Shown piece after piece: positions 17,565 through 27,231 of a stretch of 64,000 bases of DNA. The notes beneath the pieces are model-generated. The model had not been told where the DNA came from, did no database searches, and saw only the letters and a program-made list of their open reading frames with translations. The stretch is from contig JAFEFO010000018.1 of NCBI GenBank assembly GCA_018240565.1, forward strand, positions 22,264 through 86,263. The letters are read 5' to 3'. The translations under genes were made by a program, and so were the position numbers. The DNA is from Pseudomonadota bacterium. GTDB lineage: Bacteria; Pseudomonadota; Gammaproteobacteria; Xanthomonadales; Rhodanobacteraceae. The stretch's first letter is position 1; every line of letters starts with the position of its first letter.

Positions 17565-19352
17565 ATGGATAGCTACAAGATTCACGAACACAAATACGAT
17601 GTCGTCGTCGTCGGCGCGGGTGGTTCCGGCTTGCGCGCCACTTTCGGCATGGCCGAAAAAGGACTGAACACGGCGTGCATCAGCAAGGTGTTCCCGACGC
17701 GCTCGCACACGGTCGCCGCGCAAGGCGGCATCGCCGCGGCGCTTGGCAACATGGGCGAAGACGACTGGCGTTTCCACTTCTACGACACGGTCAAGGGCGG
17801 CGACTGGCTCGGTGACCAGGACGCGATCGAATACATGTGCAAGAACGCGCCGGCCGCGGTGATCGAACTCGAACACTACGGCGTGCCGTTCTCGCGCACC
17901 GAGGCGGGCAAGATTTACCAGCGCCCGTTTGGCGGCATGACCACGAACTACGGCAAGGGCACGGCGCAGCGCACCTGCGCGGCGGCCGACCGTACCGGCC
18001 ACGCCATGTTGCACACGCTCTACCAGCAATCGCTCAAGCATGACGCGCGTTTTTACATCGAATACTTTGCGCTCGATCTGATCATGGATGCCGACGGCGC
18101 CTGTCGTGGCGTGCTGGCGTTGGACATGAACGAAGGCGAGCTGCACCTGTTCCGCGCCCACGCCGTGGTGCTCGCGACCGGCGGCTATGGCCGCGCGTAC
18201 TTCACCGCGACCAGCGCGCACACCTGTACCGGCGACGGCGGCGGCATGGCGTTGCGCGCGGGGTTGGCACTGGAGGACATGGAATTCGTGCAGTTCCATC
18301 CCACCGGCATCTATGGCGCCGGTTGCCTGATCACCGAGGGCGTGCGCGGCGAGGGTGGATACCTCACCAATTCCAAGGGCGAGCGCTTCATGGAACGTTA
18401 CGCGCCGAACGCCAAGGACCTGGCTTCGCGCGACGTGGTCAGCCGCGCGATCACGATGGAAGTTCGCGAAGGTCGCGGCGTGGGCGAGCACAAGGACCAT
18501 GCTTTCCTCAACCTGATGCACCTGGGTCCCGAGGTCATCCACGAGCGCCTGCCCGGCATCGCCGAGACCGCGCGCATCTTCGCCGGCGTGGACGTGACCA
18601 AACAGCCGATTCCGGTATCGCCGACCGTGCACTACAACATGGGCGGCATCCCGACGAATTATCACGGCGAGGTGGTGCAGAAGCGCGGCTCGGACAACGA
18701 TGCCGTGGTGCCGGGATTGTTCGCCATCGGCGAGGCGGCGTGCGTGTCCGTGCACGGTGGCAATCGCCTTGGCTCCAATTCGCTGCTCGATCTTGTGATC
18801 TTTGGTCGCGCTGCGGCAAATCGTTGCGGCGAGATCCTCACGCCCGGCGCCGCGCACAAGGACCTGCCGGCCTCGGCCTGCGATGCAGCGCTGGCGCACT
18901 TCGACAAGGTACGCTACGCGAAGGGCTCGACGCCGACCGCCGACCTGCGCGTGCGCATGCAGCGCGTGATGCAGCAGGATGCCGCCGTGTTCCGCACTGG
19001 CGAGACGCTCAAGCAGGGCTGCACCAATATTTCCGCCGCGTTCGATGCCTTCGCCGATGTAAAGGTGACGGACCGCTCGCTGGTGTGGAATTCGGATCTC
19101 GTCGAATCGCTGGAGCTGCACAACCTCTTGGCTCAGGCCGTGGCGACGATGTATTCGGCCGAGCAGCGCCATGAAAGCCGCGGTGCGCACGCGCGCGAGG
19201 ATTTTCCCAATCGCGACGACGCGAACTGGATGAAGCACACCTTGGTGAGCGTGGATGTCAAGGGCAAGGCGACGTTCGACTACCGACCCGTGCACATGCA
19301 GCCGATGACGAACGAAGTGGAATCCGTGCCGCCGAAGGCGCGGGTGTATTGA
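17565..19352 (+). CDS. sdhA: succinate dehydrogenase flavoprotein subunit
   Basis: Catalytic subunit of complex II, 595 aa, oxidising succinate to fumarate. The FAD-binding GAGGSG is near residues 17-22. SHTVAAQGG carries H48, the covalent flavin attachment site. [20 protein letters not shown] holds substrate-binding residues, and [12 protein letters not shown] follows. ATG 17565 ([10 protein letters not shown]) is preferred over the in-frame TTG 17553. It is followed by a repeat-filled gap of 148 bp before sdhB. Flavinylation would be assisted by SdhE, encoded downstream in the same cluster. Confidence 0.98.
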   Translation: MDSYKIHEHKYDVVVVGAGGSGLRATFGMAEKGLNTACISKVFPTRSHTVAAQGGIAAALGNMGEDDWRFHFYDTVKGGDWLGDQDAIEYMCKNAPAAVIELEHYGVPFSRTEAGKIYQRPFGGMTTNYGKGTAQRTCAAADRTGHAMLHTLYQQSLKHDARFYIEYFALDLIMDADGACRGVLALDMNEGELHLFRAHAVVLATGGYGRAYFTATSAHTCTGDGGGMALRAGLALEDMEFVQFHPTGIYGAGCLITEGVRGEGGYLTNSKGERFMERYAPNAKDLASRDVVSRAITMEVREGRGVGEHKDHAFLNLMHLGPEVIHERLPGIAETARIFAGVDVTKQPIPVSPTVHYNMGGIPTNYHGEVVQKRGSDNDAVVPGLFAIGEAACVSVHGGNRLGSNSLLDLVIFGRAAANRCGEILTPGAAHKDLPASACDAALAHFDKVRYAKGSTPTADLRVRMQRVMQQDAAVFRTGETLKQGCTNISAAFDAFADVKVTDRSLVWNSDLVESLELHNLLAQAVATMYSAEQRHESRGAHAREDFPNRDDANWMKHTLVSVDVKGKATFDYRPVHMQPMTNEVESVPPKARVY

Positions 19353-19360
19353 GTTTTCTG

Positions 19361-19484
19361 CTCGTCATTCCGGCATGGAATGCCGGAATCCAGTAGCCAG
19401 GGAAGGCAGATCAGACTGGCAGGATTGCCGTTCGGACGGCGTCCATGCAGTCTGGATCCCGGCAATCCCTGCCGGGATGACAAG
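19361..19484. repeat. paired palindromic repeat (BIME-like), between sdhA and sdhB
   Basis: Two roughly 33-nt units in inverted orientation: 19361-19393 (CGTCATTCCGGCATGGAATG, then CCGGAATCCAG) and 19452-19484 (CTGGATCCCGGCAATCCCTG, then CCGGGATGACAAG). Each contains its own short stem (CCGGCAT..ATGCCGG type). The arms flank a 58-nt spacer. Related pairs occur at 49333 and 58964. Confidence 0.85.
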
Positions 19485-19500
19485 AACATGAGGAGTTGCA

Positions 19501-20289
19501 ATGGCCGAGTTCACACTGCCGAAAAATTCCAAAGTCCGCAAAGGCAAGAAATTTCCGGCCAAGGCGGGCGCGAAGAACGTGCGCACGTTCCGCATCTACC
19601 GCTGGAATCCGGACGATGCGGAAAACCCGCGCGTGGACGAGTATGAGGTCGATCTTGCCGCCTGCGGGCCGATGGTCCTGGACGCGCTGATCAAGATCAA
19701 GAACGAAGTCGATTCCACGCTCACCTTCCGGCGCTCGTGCCGCGAGGGCATTTGCGGTTCGTGCGCGATGAACATCGATGGCGGCAACACGCTCGCCTGC
19801 ACCAAGGCGATCGAGGATTGCGCTGCGGGCGACGTGAAGATCTATCCGTTGCCGCACATGCCGGTGGTCAAGGACCTGGTTCCGGACCTGACGCATTTCT
19901 ACGCGCAGCATGCCTCGATCAAGCCCTGGATCCGCACGCAAAGCGCACCGCCACCGGATTCCGAGCGCCTGCAATCGGTGGAGGATCGCAAGAAGCTCGA
20001 CGGGCTGTACGAATGCATCCTGTGCGCATGCTGTTCCACGGCCTGTCCGAGTTACTGGTGGAATCCGGACAAGTACCTCGGGCCCGCGATCCTGCTGCAG
20101 GCCTATCGCTGGATCGCCGATTCGCGCGACGAGGACACCGGCGCACGCCTGGACGAACTGGAAGATCCGTTCAAGCTCTACCGCTGCCATACGATCATGA
20201 ATTGCACCAACACCTGTCCGAAGGGCCTGAATCCCGCCAAGGCGATCGGCGAGATCAAGCAACTCATCGCTGAAAGAAAGGGTGTCTGA
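19501..20289 (+). CDS. sdhB: succinate dehydrogenase iron-sulfur subunit
   Basis: Electron-transfer subunit of complex II, 262 aa. [2Fe-2S] ligands are in [16 protein letters not shown] and NTLAC. The [4Fe-4S] and [3Fe-4S] ligands are in [16 protein letters not shown] and [15 protein letters not shown]. The N-terminal [18 protein letters not shown] is about 20 residues longer than in E. coli. AGGAG lies just before ATG 19501. The gap from sdhA is filled by a palindromic repeat pair. Confidence 0.98.
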   Translation: MAEFTLPKNSKVRKGKKFPAKAGAKNVRTFRIYRWNPDDAENPRVDEYEVDLAACGPMVLDALIKIKNEVDSTLTFRRSCREGICGSCAMNIDGGNTLACTKAIEDCAAGDVKIYPLPHMPVVKDLVPDLTHFYAQHASIKPWIRTQSAPPPDSERLQSVEDRKKLDGLYECILCACCSTACPSYWWNPDKYLGPAILLQAYRWIADSRDEDTGARLDELEDPFKLYRCHTIMNCTNTCPKGLNPAKAIGEIKQLIAERKGV

Positions 20290-20290
20290 A

Positions 20291-20710
20291 ATGGATTCGC
20301 GCCTGATGTGGTGGCCGGGCGTGGCAATGGCGGCATTGACCTTCGTGGTCTGGCTGCGCATGTATTTTTCACGCGTCGGCGAGATGAAGCGCGAGCGCAT
20401 TCATCCGCAAGCGGTCGCGCTGTCGGCGCAGATGGCCGAGCGACTCAAGGACACGCGTGCGGCGGACAATTTCCGCAACCTGTTCGAACTGCCGGTGTTG
20501 TTCTACCTCGCGCTCGTCGTTGCCGTGAATACGGCGCAAGTGGCGCCACTCACGCTGGCATTGGCGTGGATTTTCGTCGCGTTGCGCCTCGTGCACAGCG
20601 CGATCCATTGCAGTTACAACAAGGTCATCCATCGTTTTTACGCCTACTTCGCCGGCGGCGTCGCGTTGTGGCTGCTGTGGGCCGTACTGGCGTTTGGCCT
20701 GATCCGATGA
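20291..20710 (+). CDS. MAPEG-family membrane protein
   Basis: A 139-aa protein with four hydrophobic helices and the MAPEG-like ERIHPQAVALSAQMAERL and FRNLFELPVLFYLAL segments; the NFRNLFELP element is characteristic. The family includes glutathione-dependent enzymes in eukaryotes, but bacterial members are mostly uncharacterised. ATG 20291 is chosen over GTG 20282. It sits between sdhB and sdhE and its stop overlaps the sdhE start, so it belongs to the operon. Whether it has any role in complex II is unknown. Confidence 0.85.
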   Translation: MDSRLMWWPGVAMAALTFVVWLRMYFSRVGEMKRERIHPQAVALSAQMAERLKDTRAADNFRNLFELPVLFYLALVVAVNTAQVAPLTLALAWIFVALRLVHSAIHCSYNKVIHRFYAYFAGGVALWLLWAVLAFGLIR

Positions 20711-20952
20711 ATGCGGATGCCGCGCGCCTGCGCTGGCGCTGCCGGCGCGGCATGCGCGAGCTGGATCAACTGCTCGGCTGGTGGCTTGACGCGCGTTTCG
20801 CCCAAGCAGGCAATGCGGAAAAGTCGGCGTTCAGCACGCTGCTCGATGCACAGGATCCGCAATTGTGGGACTGGTTCTGTGGTCGCGGTGCGCCGCACGA
20901 CCCGGGGCAACGGCGCATCGTCGATGAAATCCGCAACCGCGATTGCGTTTGA
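20707..20952 (+). CDS. sdhE: FAD assembly factor SdhE
   Basis: An 81-aa SdhE/SDHAF2-family protein that promotes covalent attachment of FAD to SdhA. The key motif RGMRE (residues 14-18) is present, followed by LDQLLGWWL and the C-terminal DPQLWDWFCGRGAP. ATG 20707 overlaps the stop of the MAPEG gene (ATGA), and its 3' end overlaps the ygfX-like gene by 29 bp. Confidence 0.94.
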   Translation: MNADAARLRWRCRRGMRELDQLLGWWLDARFAQAGNAEKSAFSTLLDAQDPQLWDWFCGRGAPHDPGQRRIVDEIRNRDCV

Positions 20953-21349
20953 CTATCGGCCCTCGCGCTGGTTGCTCGCCGCGATCCTCGTCGTGGTCGC
21001 CCTGGCCATCGCGTCCATCGCGATGAGCGGCATGCCATCGTGGGCGAAGGCCAGTGCATGCGCGGTTGCCGCGGCTTGGGCCGGGATCGCTCTCGGGCGA
21101 TTCTGCCGCCCGCCGATCCGGCGCGCCGCGTGGCAGCCCGGTGGGCATTGGCGTGTGGCCGATGCCGATGGCCATGAATTCACCGCCGAACTCGATCGTG
21201 GCATCGCGCGCGGCGCGTGGATCGTGCTGAACCTTCGCCGCAGTGACGGCAGGCGCCTGGCGCTGGTGCTCGGTTCCGACAATTGCACTGCCGATACGCG
21301 CCGAGTGTTGCGGGTGCGCCTGGCCAGCATGTCTGGATTGCGCACATGA
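20924..21349 (+). CDS. YgfX-like membrane protein
   Basis: A 141-aa protein with two transmembrane helices (about residues 15-32 and 38-58) and a cytoplasmic C-terminal part including GHWRVADADGHEFTAEL and NLRRSDGRRLALVLGSDN. Position directly after sdhE, size and topology match E. coli YgfX, which is encoded with SdhE. YgfX has been described both as a cell-division inhibitor and as part of the SdhE unit, so function stays open. The stop lies at the base of the terminator of the convergent outer-membrane gene. Confidence 0.72.
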   Translation: MKSATAIAFDYRPSRWLLAAILVVVALAIASIAMSGMPSWAKASACAVAAAWAGIALGRFCRPPIRRAAWQPGGHWRVADADGHEFTAELDRGIARGAWIVLNLRRSDGRRLALVLGSDNCTADTRRVLRVRLASMSGLRT

Positions 21350-21378
21350 AAAAGCCCGGCCTGTTGGCAGGCCGGGCT
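21349..21378 (-). terminator. intrinsic terminator of the outer-membrane protein gene
   Basis: On the minus strand AGCCCGGCCTG and CAGGCCGGGCT form a perfect 11-bp stem with a CCAA loop, followed by TTTTT. It lies 22 bp after the stop at 21401. The plus strand lacks a T-tract. Confidence 0.9.
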
Positions 21379-21400
21379 GTGGGTGTTGCGACGGATCGGA

Positions 21401-22009
21401 TCAGAAGCGGTATTCGGCGCTGACCGAGATCAGGTCGGGATTGGCGCTGAAGCCGGCCTTGTTGACCTTGTAGTAGTCGTAGTTCAGGCCGAGGCTGAAG
21501 TTGTTGCTGAAGTCGTAGCCGAAGCCTGCACCGGCGTAGTACTTGGTGCTGGTGGCGTCGATCGGGTTGTAGGTGATGGTCGAGGAGCCCGATCCGGTGG
21601 TCGTGGTGATCGGTCCGACCACGCCCTTGACGTCGGCGCGGAACAATCCGGCGCGGCCGCTGATATACCACTGCGGAGTGACGTTGAAGTGGCCGTTGAC
21701 GCCGGCCGTCCAACCCTTGATTTCCGCGTTCGGGAACACGCCGGTGCTGGAACCGCTGTAACCGAACGAGCCGAGGTCGGTGTAGCCGCCTTCGATGCCG
21801 AGCGCAACGTTCGGATTGATTGCCCAGCGATAGCCGATGTTCACGCCATAACCGGTGTCGTTGTCGTTGTAGATGCCTTTGTCGAGGTTCGACTGGCCGA
21901 CGCTGCCGTTGATGAAGGCGCCGCCGGCATCGCCGTTGTCGGCGTAACTTACCGCCGGGACGGCGGCAAAAGCGGCGGTCATGGCCAATGCGATCAGGGT
22001 ATTTCTCAT
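21401..22009 (-). CDS. outer-membrane beta-barrel protein (OmpA-like/porin family)
   Basis: A 202-aa exported protein. The signal peptide starts MRNTLIALAMTAAFAAVPAV and ends at SYADN. The mature part alternates polar and hydrophobic residues in eight-strand style and ends in Phe (VSAEYRF), the terminal signature for BAM-dependent insertion. Strands such as NIGYRWAINPNVALGIEGGY are typical of 8-stranded barrels. ATG 22009 has GGAG upstream, and a -35/-10 pair is visible at 22042-22069. Specific function is unknown. Confidence 0.88.
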   Translation of the reverse strand: MRNTLIALAMTAAFAAVPAVSYADNGDAGGAFINGSVGQSNLDKGIYNDNDTGYGVNIGYRWAINPNVALGIEGGYTDLGSFGYSGSSTGVFPNAEIKGWTAGVNGHFNVTPQWYISGRAGLFRADVKGVVGPITTTTGSGSSTITYNPIDATSTKYYAGAGFGYDFSNNFSLGLNYDYYKVNKAGFSANPDLISVSAEYRF

Positions 22010-22041
22010 GTCAATGCTCCTTCGGGGGTGGAAACGTGATG

Positions 22042-22069
22042 TCGATATGTGCTCGACAGCGGACGTCAA
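22042..22069 (-). promoter_or_regulatory. promoter of the outer-membrane protein gene
   Basis: On the minus strand TTGACG (22069-22064) and TATCGA (22047-22042) are separated by 16 bp and placed 33 bp before the ATG. Confidence 0.45.
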
Positions 22070-22148
22070 GCTACATACCCGACTCGATATGCGGCCTGAA
22101 CATTCCATTTCCAATACGTGGTAGTTTAGAAATTGTTCAGCAAGCTGA

Positions 22149-22176
22149 CTGCGTAGTGCCTTCTGCGTAGTGCCTT
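22149..22176. repeat. tandem 14-bp duplication upstream of lolC
   Basis: CTGCGTAGTGCCTT occurs twice head to tail (22149-22162 and 22163-22176). A 7-bp inverted repeat (CTGAACA 22096-22102 with TGTTCAG 22134-22140) lies just upstream. Either could be regulatory; neither is proven. Confidence 0.6.
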
Positions 22177-22259
22177 CGCGTGCCGCCGCGCTTGCCTGAA
22201 CCGTCGCGCTCGTGCACTCTGCGCGAACTTCGTTTCCGCATGGCCTGCGCCGTCCCACG

Positions 22260-23501
22260 ATGTTCCGCCCGCTCGAACTTTTCATCGGCCTGCGCTACAC
22301 GCGCGCCAAGCGCCGCAACCATTTCATCTCGTTCATCTCGCTGGTGTCGATGCTCGGCATCGCCGTGGGCGTCACCGCGCTCATCACCGTGATCTCGGTG
22401 ATGAACGGTTTCGAGCAGCAGCTCACGCAACGCATCCTCGGCATGGTTGCGGATGCAACGATTTCCGGCGTCGGCGAAAGCGTGCACGACTGGCAGGGCG
22501 CGGTGAAGCAGGCGTACGCCAACCCGCACGTGCGCGGCGCCGCGCCGTATGTGGAAAAGGTCGCGCTGCTGCAGGGCCGGCGCGTGACCGGCGGGATGAT
22601 CCGCGGCGTGCTGCCGGATGAGGAAGACAAGGTTTCGGACCTCGGTCGCAAGATGAAAAAGGGCGAGCTCTCGGCGCTGGTGCCCGGCAGTTTCGGCATC
22701 GTGCTCGGCGACGAACTCGCCATGCAGCTCGGCGTCGGCGTCGGCGACAAGGTCACGGTGTACACGCCCGATGCCAACGTCACGCCGATCGGTGCGTTGC
22801 CGCGCTTCAAGCGTTGCAGCGTGGTCGGCATCTTTTCGGTCGGCTTCCAGGAATACGACGACGGGCTGGCGGTGATGAACATGAGCGACGCCGAGCGATT
22901 GTTCCAGCTCGACGGTCCGACCGGCATTCGCCTGAAGCTCGACGACAAGTTCCGCGCCTGGGAGGTCGGCGACGCGCTGGCGCGCCAGCTCGGTCAGTTC
23001 TACCGCGTGCAGGACTGGCGCGAGGGCCACGCCAACTTCTTCAGCGCGGTGTCGATGGAAAAGAAGGTGATGTTCATCATCCTCTCGCTGATCGTCGCGG
23101 TGGCCGCGTTCAATCTCGTTTCGACGCTCGTCATGCTGGTGCAGGACAAGCAGGCCGACATTGCCATCCTGCGCACGCTCGGCACCTCGCCGCGCAGCGT
23201 GATGGGCATCTTCATGGTGCAAGGCACGATCGTGGGCTGCATCGGCATTGCGCTCGGCGTGCTCGGCGGCGTGCTGCTGGCGACCAACTTGCCGGCGCTG
23301 GTGAAGTGGATCGAGCATGTGTTCCATGTCGAGTTCCTGTCGCCGGACATCTACTACATCTCGGAAGTGCCCTCGGACATGCACTGGAGCGATGTCGGCT
23401 GGATCGCCGGCGTCGCCTTCGTGTTCTGCCTGTTCGCAACGCTTTATCCGGCATGGCGCGCGGCGCGCACGCAGCCGGCGGCGGCACTGCGCTATGAATG
23501 A
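22260..23501 (+). CDS. lolC: lipoprotein-releasing system permease (LolC/LolE family)
   Basis: A 413-aa inner-membrane subunit of the Lol ABC transporter, which extracts lipoproteins from the inner membrane. There is a first transmembrane helix near residues 22-45 (FISLVSMLGIAVGVTALITV), a large periplasmic domain (about 45-265) and three C-terminal helices in the FtsX-type permease domain (SLIVAVAAFNLVSTLVMLVQ, then DIAILRTLGTSPRSVMGIF). ATG 22260 gives the family start. Only one permease gene is seen, so it may act as a homodimer (LolF-like) with LolD. It overlaps the GNAT gene by 8 nt. Confidence 0.94.
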   Translation: MFRPLELFIGLRYTRAKRRNHFISFISLVSMLGIAVGVTALITVISVMNGFEQQLTQRILGMVADATISGVGESVHDWQGAVKQAYANPHVRGAAPYVEKVALLQGRRVTGGMIRGVLPDEEDKVSDLGRKMKKGELSALVPGSFGIVLGDELAMQLGVGVGDKVTVYTPDANVTPIGALPRFKRCSVVGIFSVGFQEYDDGLAVMNMSDAERLFQLDGPTGIRLKLDDKFRAWEVGDALARQLGQFYRVQDWREGHANFFSAVSMEKKVMFIILSLIVAVAAFNLVSTLVMLVQDKQADIAILRTLGTSPRSVMGIFMVQGTIVGCIGIALGVLGGVLLATNLPALVKWIEHVFHVEFLSPDIYYISEVPSDMHWSDVGWIAGVAFVFCLFATLYPAWRAARTQPAAALRYE

Positions 23502-24014
23502 TGCAATGCTTGCCATTCGCGCGGCCCGGGTCGCCGATGCGCCGATTCTGTGTGCCGCGGAGCGCGAAACGGCGCGTGTTCCCGGGCGACTCGTGTCCTT
23601 GCCGGACGAGCTTTGCGAAGATGCATTCGCGCGTCGGATCGAGGAGCTCGCTTCCGCCGGGAGTTACCTCGTCGCCGAGCGCGACGGCGCCATCGTCGGC
23701 CACGCCTTGCTCGAACGCGCCGGTCCGCAGGCGGCGCTGGCGCATGTTCGCAGTCTGACCATCGTGGTGCACCCGGGCCATACCGGGCAGGGCATCGGCA
23801 CCGCGCTGATGCGTGCGCTGCTCGATTGGGCGCGCGCCAACCGGCACGTCGAACGCATCGAATTGCGCGTGCGCGAAACCAATGCGGCGGCAATCCACTT
23901 GTATGGAAAATGCGGCTTCACCGAAGAAACCCGTTTCCGCCATCGCCTGAAGCTGGCCGATGGCAGATACCTCGACGACATCGGCATGGCCTGCTTTCCA
24001 CGGGAGTCGCGTCC

Positions 24015-24018
<4 letters not shown>
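23494..24018 (+). CDS. GNAT-family N-acetyltransferase nested between lolC and lolD
   Basis: A 174-aa GNAT acetyltransferase. The acetyl-CoA P-loop Q/RxxGxG/A is present as [12 protein letters not shown] (about residues 94-105), followed by [18 protein letters not shown], which resembles RimI/YhhY-type enzymes. Its start overlaps the lolC stop region by 8 nt and its stop overlaps the lolD start (ATGA), so all three are likely co-translated. The substrate is unknown. A role in modifying a small molecule, a toxin or a protein cannot be told from sequence. Confidence 0.86.
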
Positions 24019-24713
<695 letters not shown>

Positions 24714-24720
24714 GACTTCT

Positions 24721-24857
24721 ACTGTCCCCCAAGCGAGCTTGGGGGATAGGGTAGGGTGAAGGGCAGCATCTCAAATTTGCGTTAGGCTTTACCGATGCGT
24801 CACGCATCCCCCTCACCCCAACCCTTTCCTCCGACAGAGTCGCGGGAGAGGGGGACA
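24721..24857. repeat. inverted pair of a second palindromic repeat family
   Basis: Unit 1 (24721-24763) contains the perfect palindrome CCCCCAAGCGAGCTTGGGGG (24726-24745). Unit 2 (24808-24857) is similar in the opposite orientation: it reads CCCTCACCCCAACCCT and ends GGGAGAGGGGGACA, against the reverse complement of unit 1 CCCTTCACCCTACCCT and ending GGGGGACAGT. Unit 2 reaches into the reading frame of comEC. Unit 1 could end the lolD transcript, although no T-tract is present. Confidence 0.72.
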
Positions 24858-27194
24858 ACGCGCATCCGATTCTCAGTCGCGGAGATTTTTCGTCCCGCGA
24901 CTGCGGTTGTGTTACTTGCGGGCGCACTCGCAGTGCAAACGCTGTCCGCATTGCCTGCGCAGTGGATCGACGCGCTCGTCGCGCTGTCCGGCATTGCGCT
25001 GGCTGTTGGAATTCCACGCCTGCGCTGGTTCGGGTTCTTTCTGCTCGCCGCCGCATGGACGATGTGGCGCGCCGATATCGCGTTGTCGCAGCGCCTGCCG
25101 CAGGCGCTGGAAGGCGCCGATATCCTTGTCAGCGGCAGCGTGCAGGGCCTGCCACGCGCGCAGGACGACGCCACGCGCTTCGAGTTCGATGTCGCCTCCG
25201 CCACGCACGCGGGAACGCCGATTGCATTTTCGGGCCGCGTGCGCGTGGCGTGGTACGACACAAAATCCGATTCCGCGCCCATCATCGCGCCATGCTCGCA
25301 ATGGACGCTGCGCCTGCGCCTGAAGCGCCCGCGCGGCACGGTCAATCCCGGCGGATTCGATTTCGAGCGCTATGCGCTGGAGGCTGGCATCGTCGCCACC
25401 GGCTATGTGCGCGAGGATGCCGCGAATGCACAAACCGGTTCCGCCGTGCTGTGCGTGGATCGCTGGCGTGCGCGGATTCTGGATGGCATCAGCGCCACGC
25501 TGGGCGCCGACAGTGCGAGTGCGCATCTGTTGCGGGCGCTGGCGTTCGGCGATCAGCGCGCGATGGACGAACACGAATGGGCGATCGCGCGCGCGACCGG
25601 CATTCCGCACCTGATCGCGATATCGGGGCTGCACATCGCGTTGTTCGCGAGCTTCGGCGTGCTGCTGGTGCGCCTGGGCTGGAAGCTCGCGCCGCGCCTC
25701 ACCCTGCGCTGGCCGGCGCCGCTGATCGAGGCGGTGGCGAGTCTGGCCTTTGCGGTTGCCTATGCGGCCATCGCCGGTCTTGGCTTGCCTACGCGCCGCG
25801 CGCTGGTGATGATCGCGGCCTTGCTGCTCGCCAATCTCGCACGCCGCGCGCGCGCGCCGGTGCAGGGCCTCGCGCTCGCCGTGGTCGCCTTGCTGGCGTG
25901 GAATCCGGTATGCGTGCTCAGTGCCGGATTCTGGTTGTCCTTCGTCGGCGTGGCGTGGCTGATGTTCTGCCTCGGCGGCGCCGAGGATCGCAAACGCTGG
26001 CTGCGTGAACTCGTCACCGCGCAAGGCGTCGCCAGCCTGGGCCTGTTGCCGCTGGGCATCTGGTTCTTCGGCCAGAGTTCGCTGGTGGGACCGTTGGCAA
26101 ATCTGATCGCGGTGCCGTGGATCTGCTTTTTCGTGTTGCCGCTGACGGTCGTGGCAGCACTGCTCATTCTGGTTTTTCCCGCACTGGGCACGCCGCTGCT
26201 GCAACTCGCCGGTTGGGCCATGCAGGGCTTGTGGTGGGTTCTGGAAAAAATGGCCGCCTGGCCCGGTGCGCTGTGGTTTTTTCCGGAGCCGACCGTATGG
26301 GCGCTCATCCTCGCCATGCTCGGCGCGCTGTGGCTGCTGCTGCCGCGCGGCGTGCCGGCGCGCGCGCTTGGCCTGTTTCTGTTCCTGCCGTTGCTGTGGC
26401 CGGCACGATCCACGCTTGCCGATGGCGAGTTCGACGCCACCCTGCTCGATGTCGGACAGGGCTTGTCCTTCGTCGTGCGCACCCGCGATCACGCCCTCGT
26501 CTACGATGCCGGCGCGAAATTCGAATCCGGCTTCGATCTGGGCGAAGCGACCGTGGTGCCGGCGCTGCATGCGCTCGGCATCGAACATGTGGATCGCCTG
26601 ATCATCAGCCACGGCGACAACGACCATGCCGGCGGCGCGGCGGCGGTGGCGGCGGCGTGGCCGGGCATCGCGGTCGAATCCGGCGAACCGGATCGATTGG
26701 AAATCCCGGCGACGCAATGCCTTGCCGGCGAAGCCTGGATCTGGAATGGCGTGGCGTTTCGCATCGTGCATCCTCATGAGCCGTTGTCCGCAGTCGACAA
26801 CGACCGCTGTTGCGTGCTGGAAGTGCGCAGTGGCGCCAGCGCGCTGGCACTGACCGGCGACATCACCCGTGCCGTCGAACCGGAAGTCGCCGCCGCGCTC
26901 TCGCCGACCGCGCCGCATCTGGTGTTGCAGGTGCCGCACCATGGCAGCAAGACCTCCTCGAGCGTGGAGTTTCTCGAAACGACCCGGCCGGAGCTGGGAC
27001 TGATTTCCGCCGGCTATCGCAACCGCTTCAATCACCCGAATCCGGACGTGGTCGCACGCTATCGCGCCGATCGCATCGAATTGTTCAATTCGGCACAGAC
27101 TGGTTTCGTCGCCACACGCTTTGGCGCCGACGCCGCGCCGCGCGTCGTTGCGCGTGGCCGCATCGATCGGCATCCGTACTGGCGCGAAGACTGA
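24795..27194 (+). CDS. comEC: DNA internalisation competence protein ComEC/Rec2
   Basis: A large polytopic protein of about 799 aa that forms the channel for single-stranded DNA during natural transformation. It has an N-terminal soluble OB-like domain, a Competence region with multiple transmembrane helices (about residues 215-500), and a C-terminal metallo-beta-lactamase-like domain with ISHGDNDHAGG and LQVPHHGSKTSS. The start is uncertain: the first 25 residues (rich in Pro, Ser and Arg) are translated from the palindromic repeat, so the native start may be downstream. Nearest family proteins begin close to EIFRPATAVVLLAGALAV. Confidence 0.9.
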   Translation: MRHASPSPQPFPPTESRERGTTRIRFSVAEIFRPATAVVLLAGALAVQTLSALPAQWIDALVALSGIALAVGIPRLRWFGFFLLAAAWTMWRADIALSQRLPQALEGADILVSGSVQGLPRAQDDATRFEFDVASATHAGTPIAFSGRVRVAWYDTKSDSAPIIAPCSQWTLRLRLKRPRGTVNPGGFDFERYALEAGIVATGYVREDAANAQTGSAVLCVDRWRARILDGISATLGADSASAHLLRALAFGDQRAMDEHEWAIARATGIPHLIAISGLHIALFASFGVLLVRLGWKLAPRLTLRWPAPLIEAVASLAFAVAYAAIAGLGLPTRRALVMIAALLLANLARRARAPVQGLALAVVALLAWNPVCVLSAGFWLSFVGVAWLMFCLGGAEDRKRWLRELVTAQGVASLGLLPLGIWFFGQSSLVGPLANLIAVPWICFFVLPLTVVAALLILVFPALGTPLLQLAGWAMQGLWWVLEKMAAWPGALWFFPEPTVWALILAMLGALWLLLPRGVPARALGLFLFLPLLWPARSTLADGEFDATLLDVGQGLSFVVRTRDHALVYDAGAKFESGFDLGEATVVPALHALGIEHVDRLIISHGDNDHAGGAAAVAAAWPGIAVESGEPDRLEIPATQCLAGEAWIWNGVAFRIVHPHEPLSAVDNDRCCVLEVRSGASALALTGDITRAVEPEVAAALSPTAPHLVLQVPHHGSKTSSSVEFLETTRPELGLISAGYRNRFNHPNPDVVARYRADRIELFNSAQTGFVATRFGADAAPRVVARGRIDRHPYWRED

Positions 27195-27219
27195 TCGCAA
27201 TCCCTGAGACGGATGCCGG

Positions 27220-27225
27220 TATCAT
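27220..27225 (+). promoter_or_regulatory. candidate -10 (TATCAT) of the recCBD operon
   Basis: TATCAT ends 6 nt before ATG 27232, so the transcript would begin at or near the start codon. No ribosome-binding site precedes the ATG. No convincing -35. Confidence 0.42.
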
Positions 27226-27231
27226 CGCGGC

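Noticed and set aside
24721..24745. Intrinsic terminator after lolD
   Set aside because: The palindrome is strong but has no T-tract on either strand and belongs to a repeat pair, so it is called a repeat.
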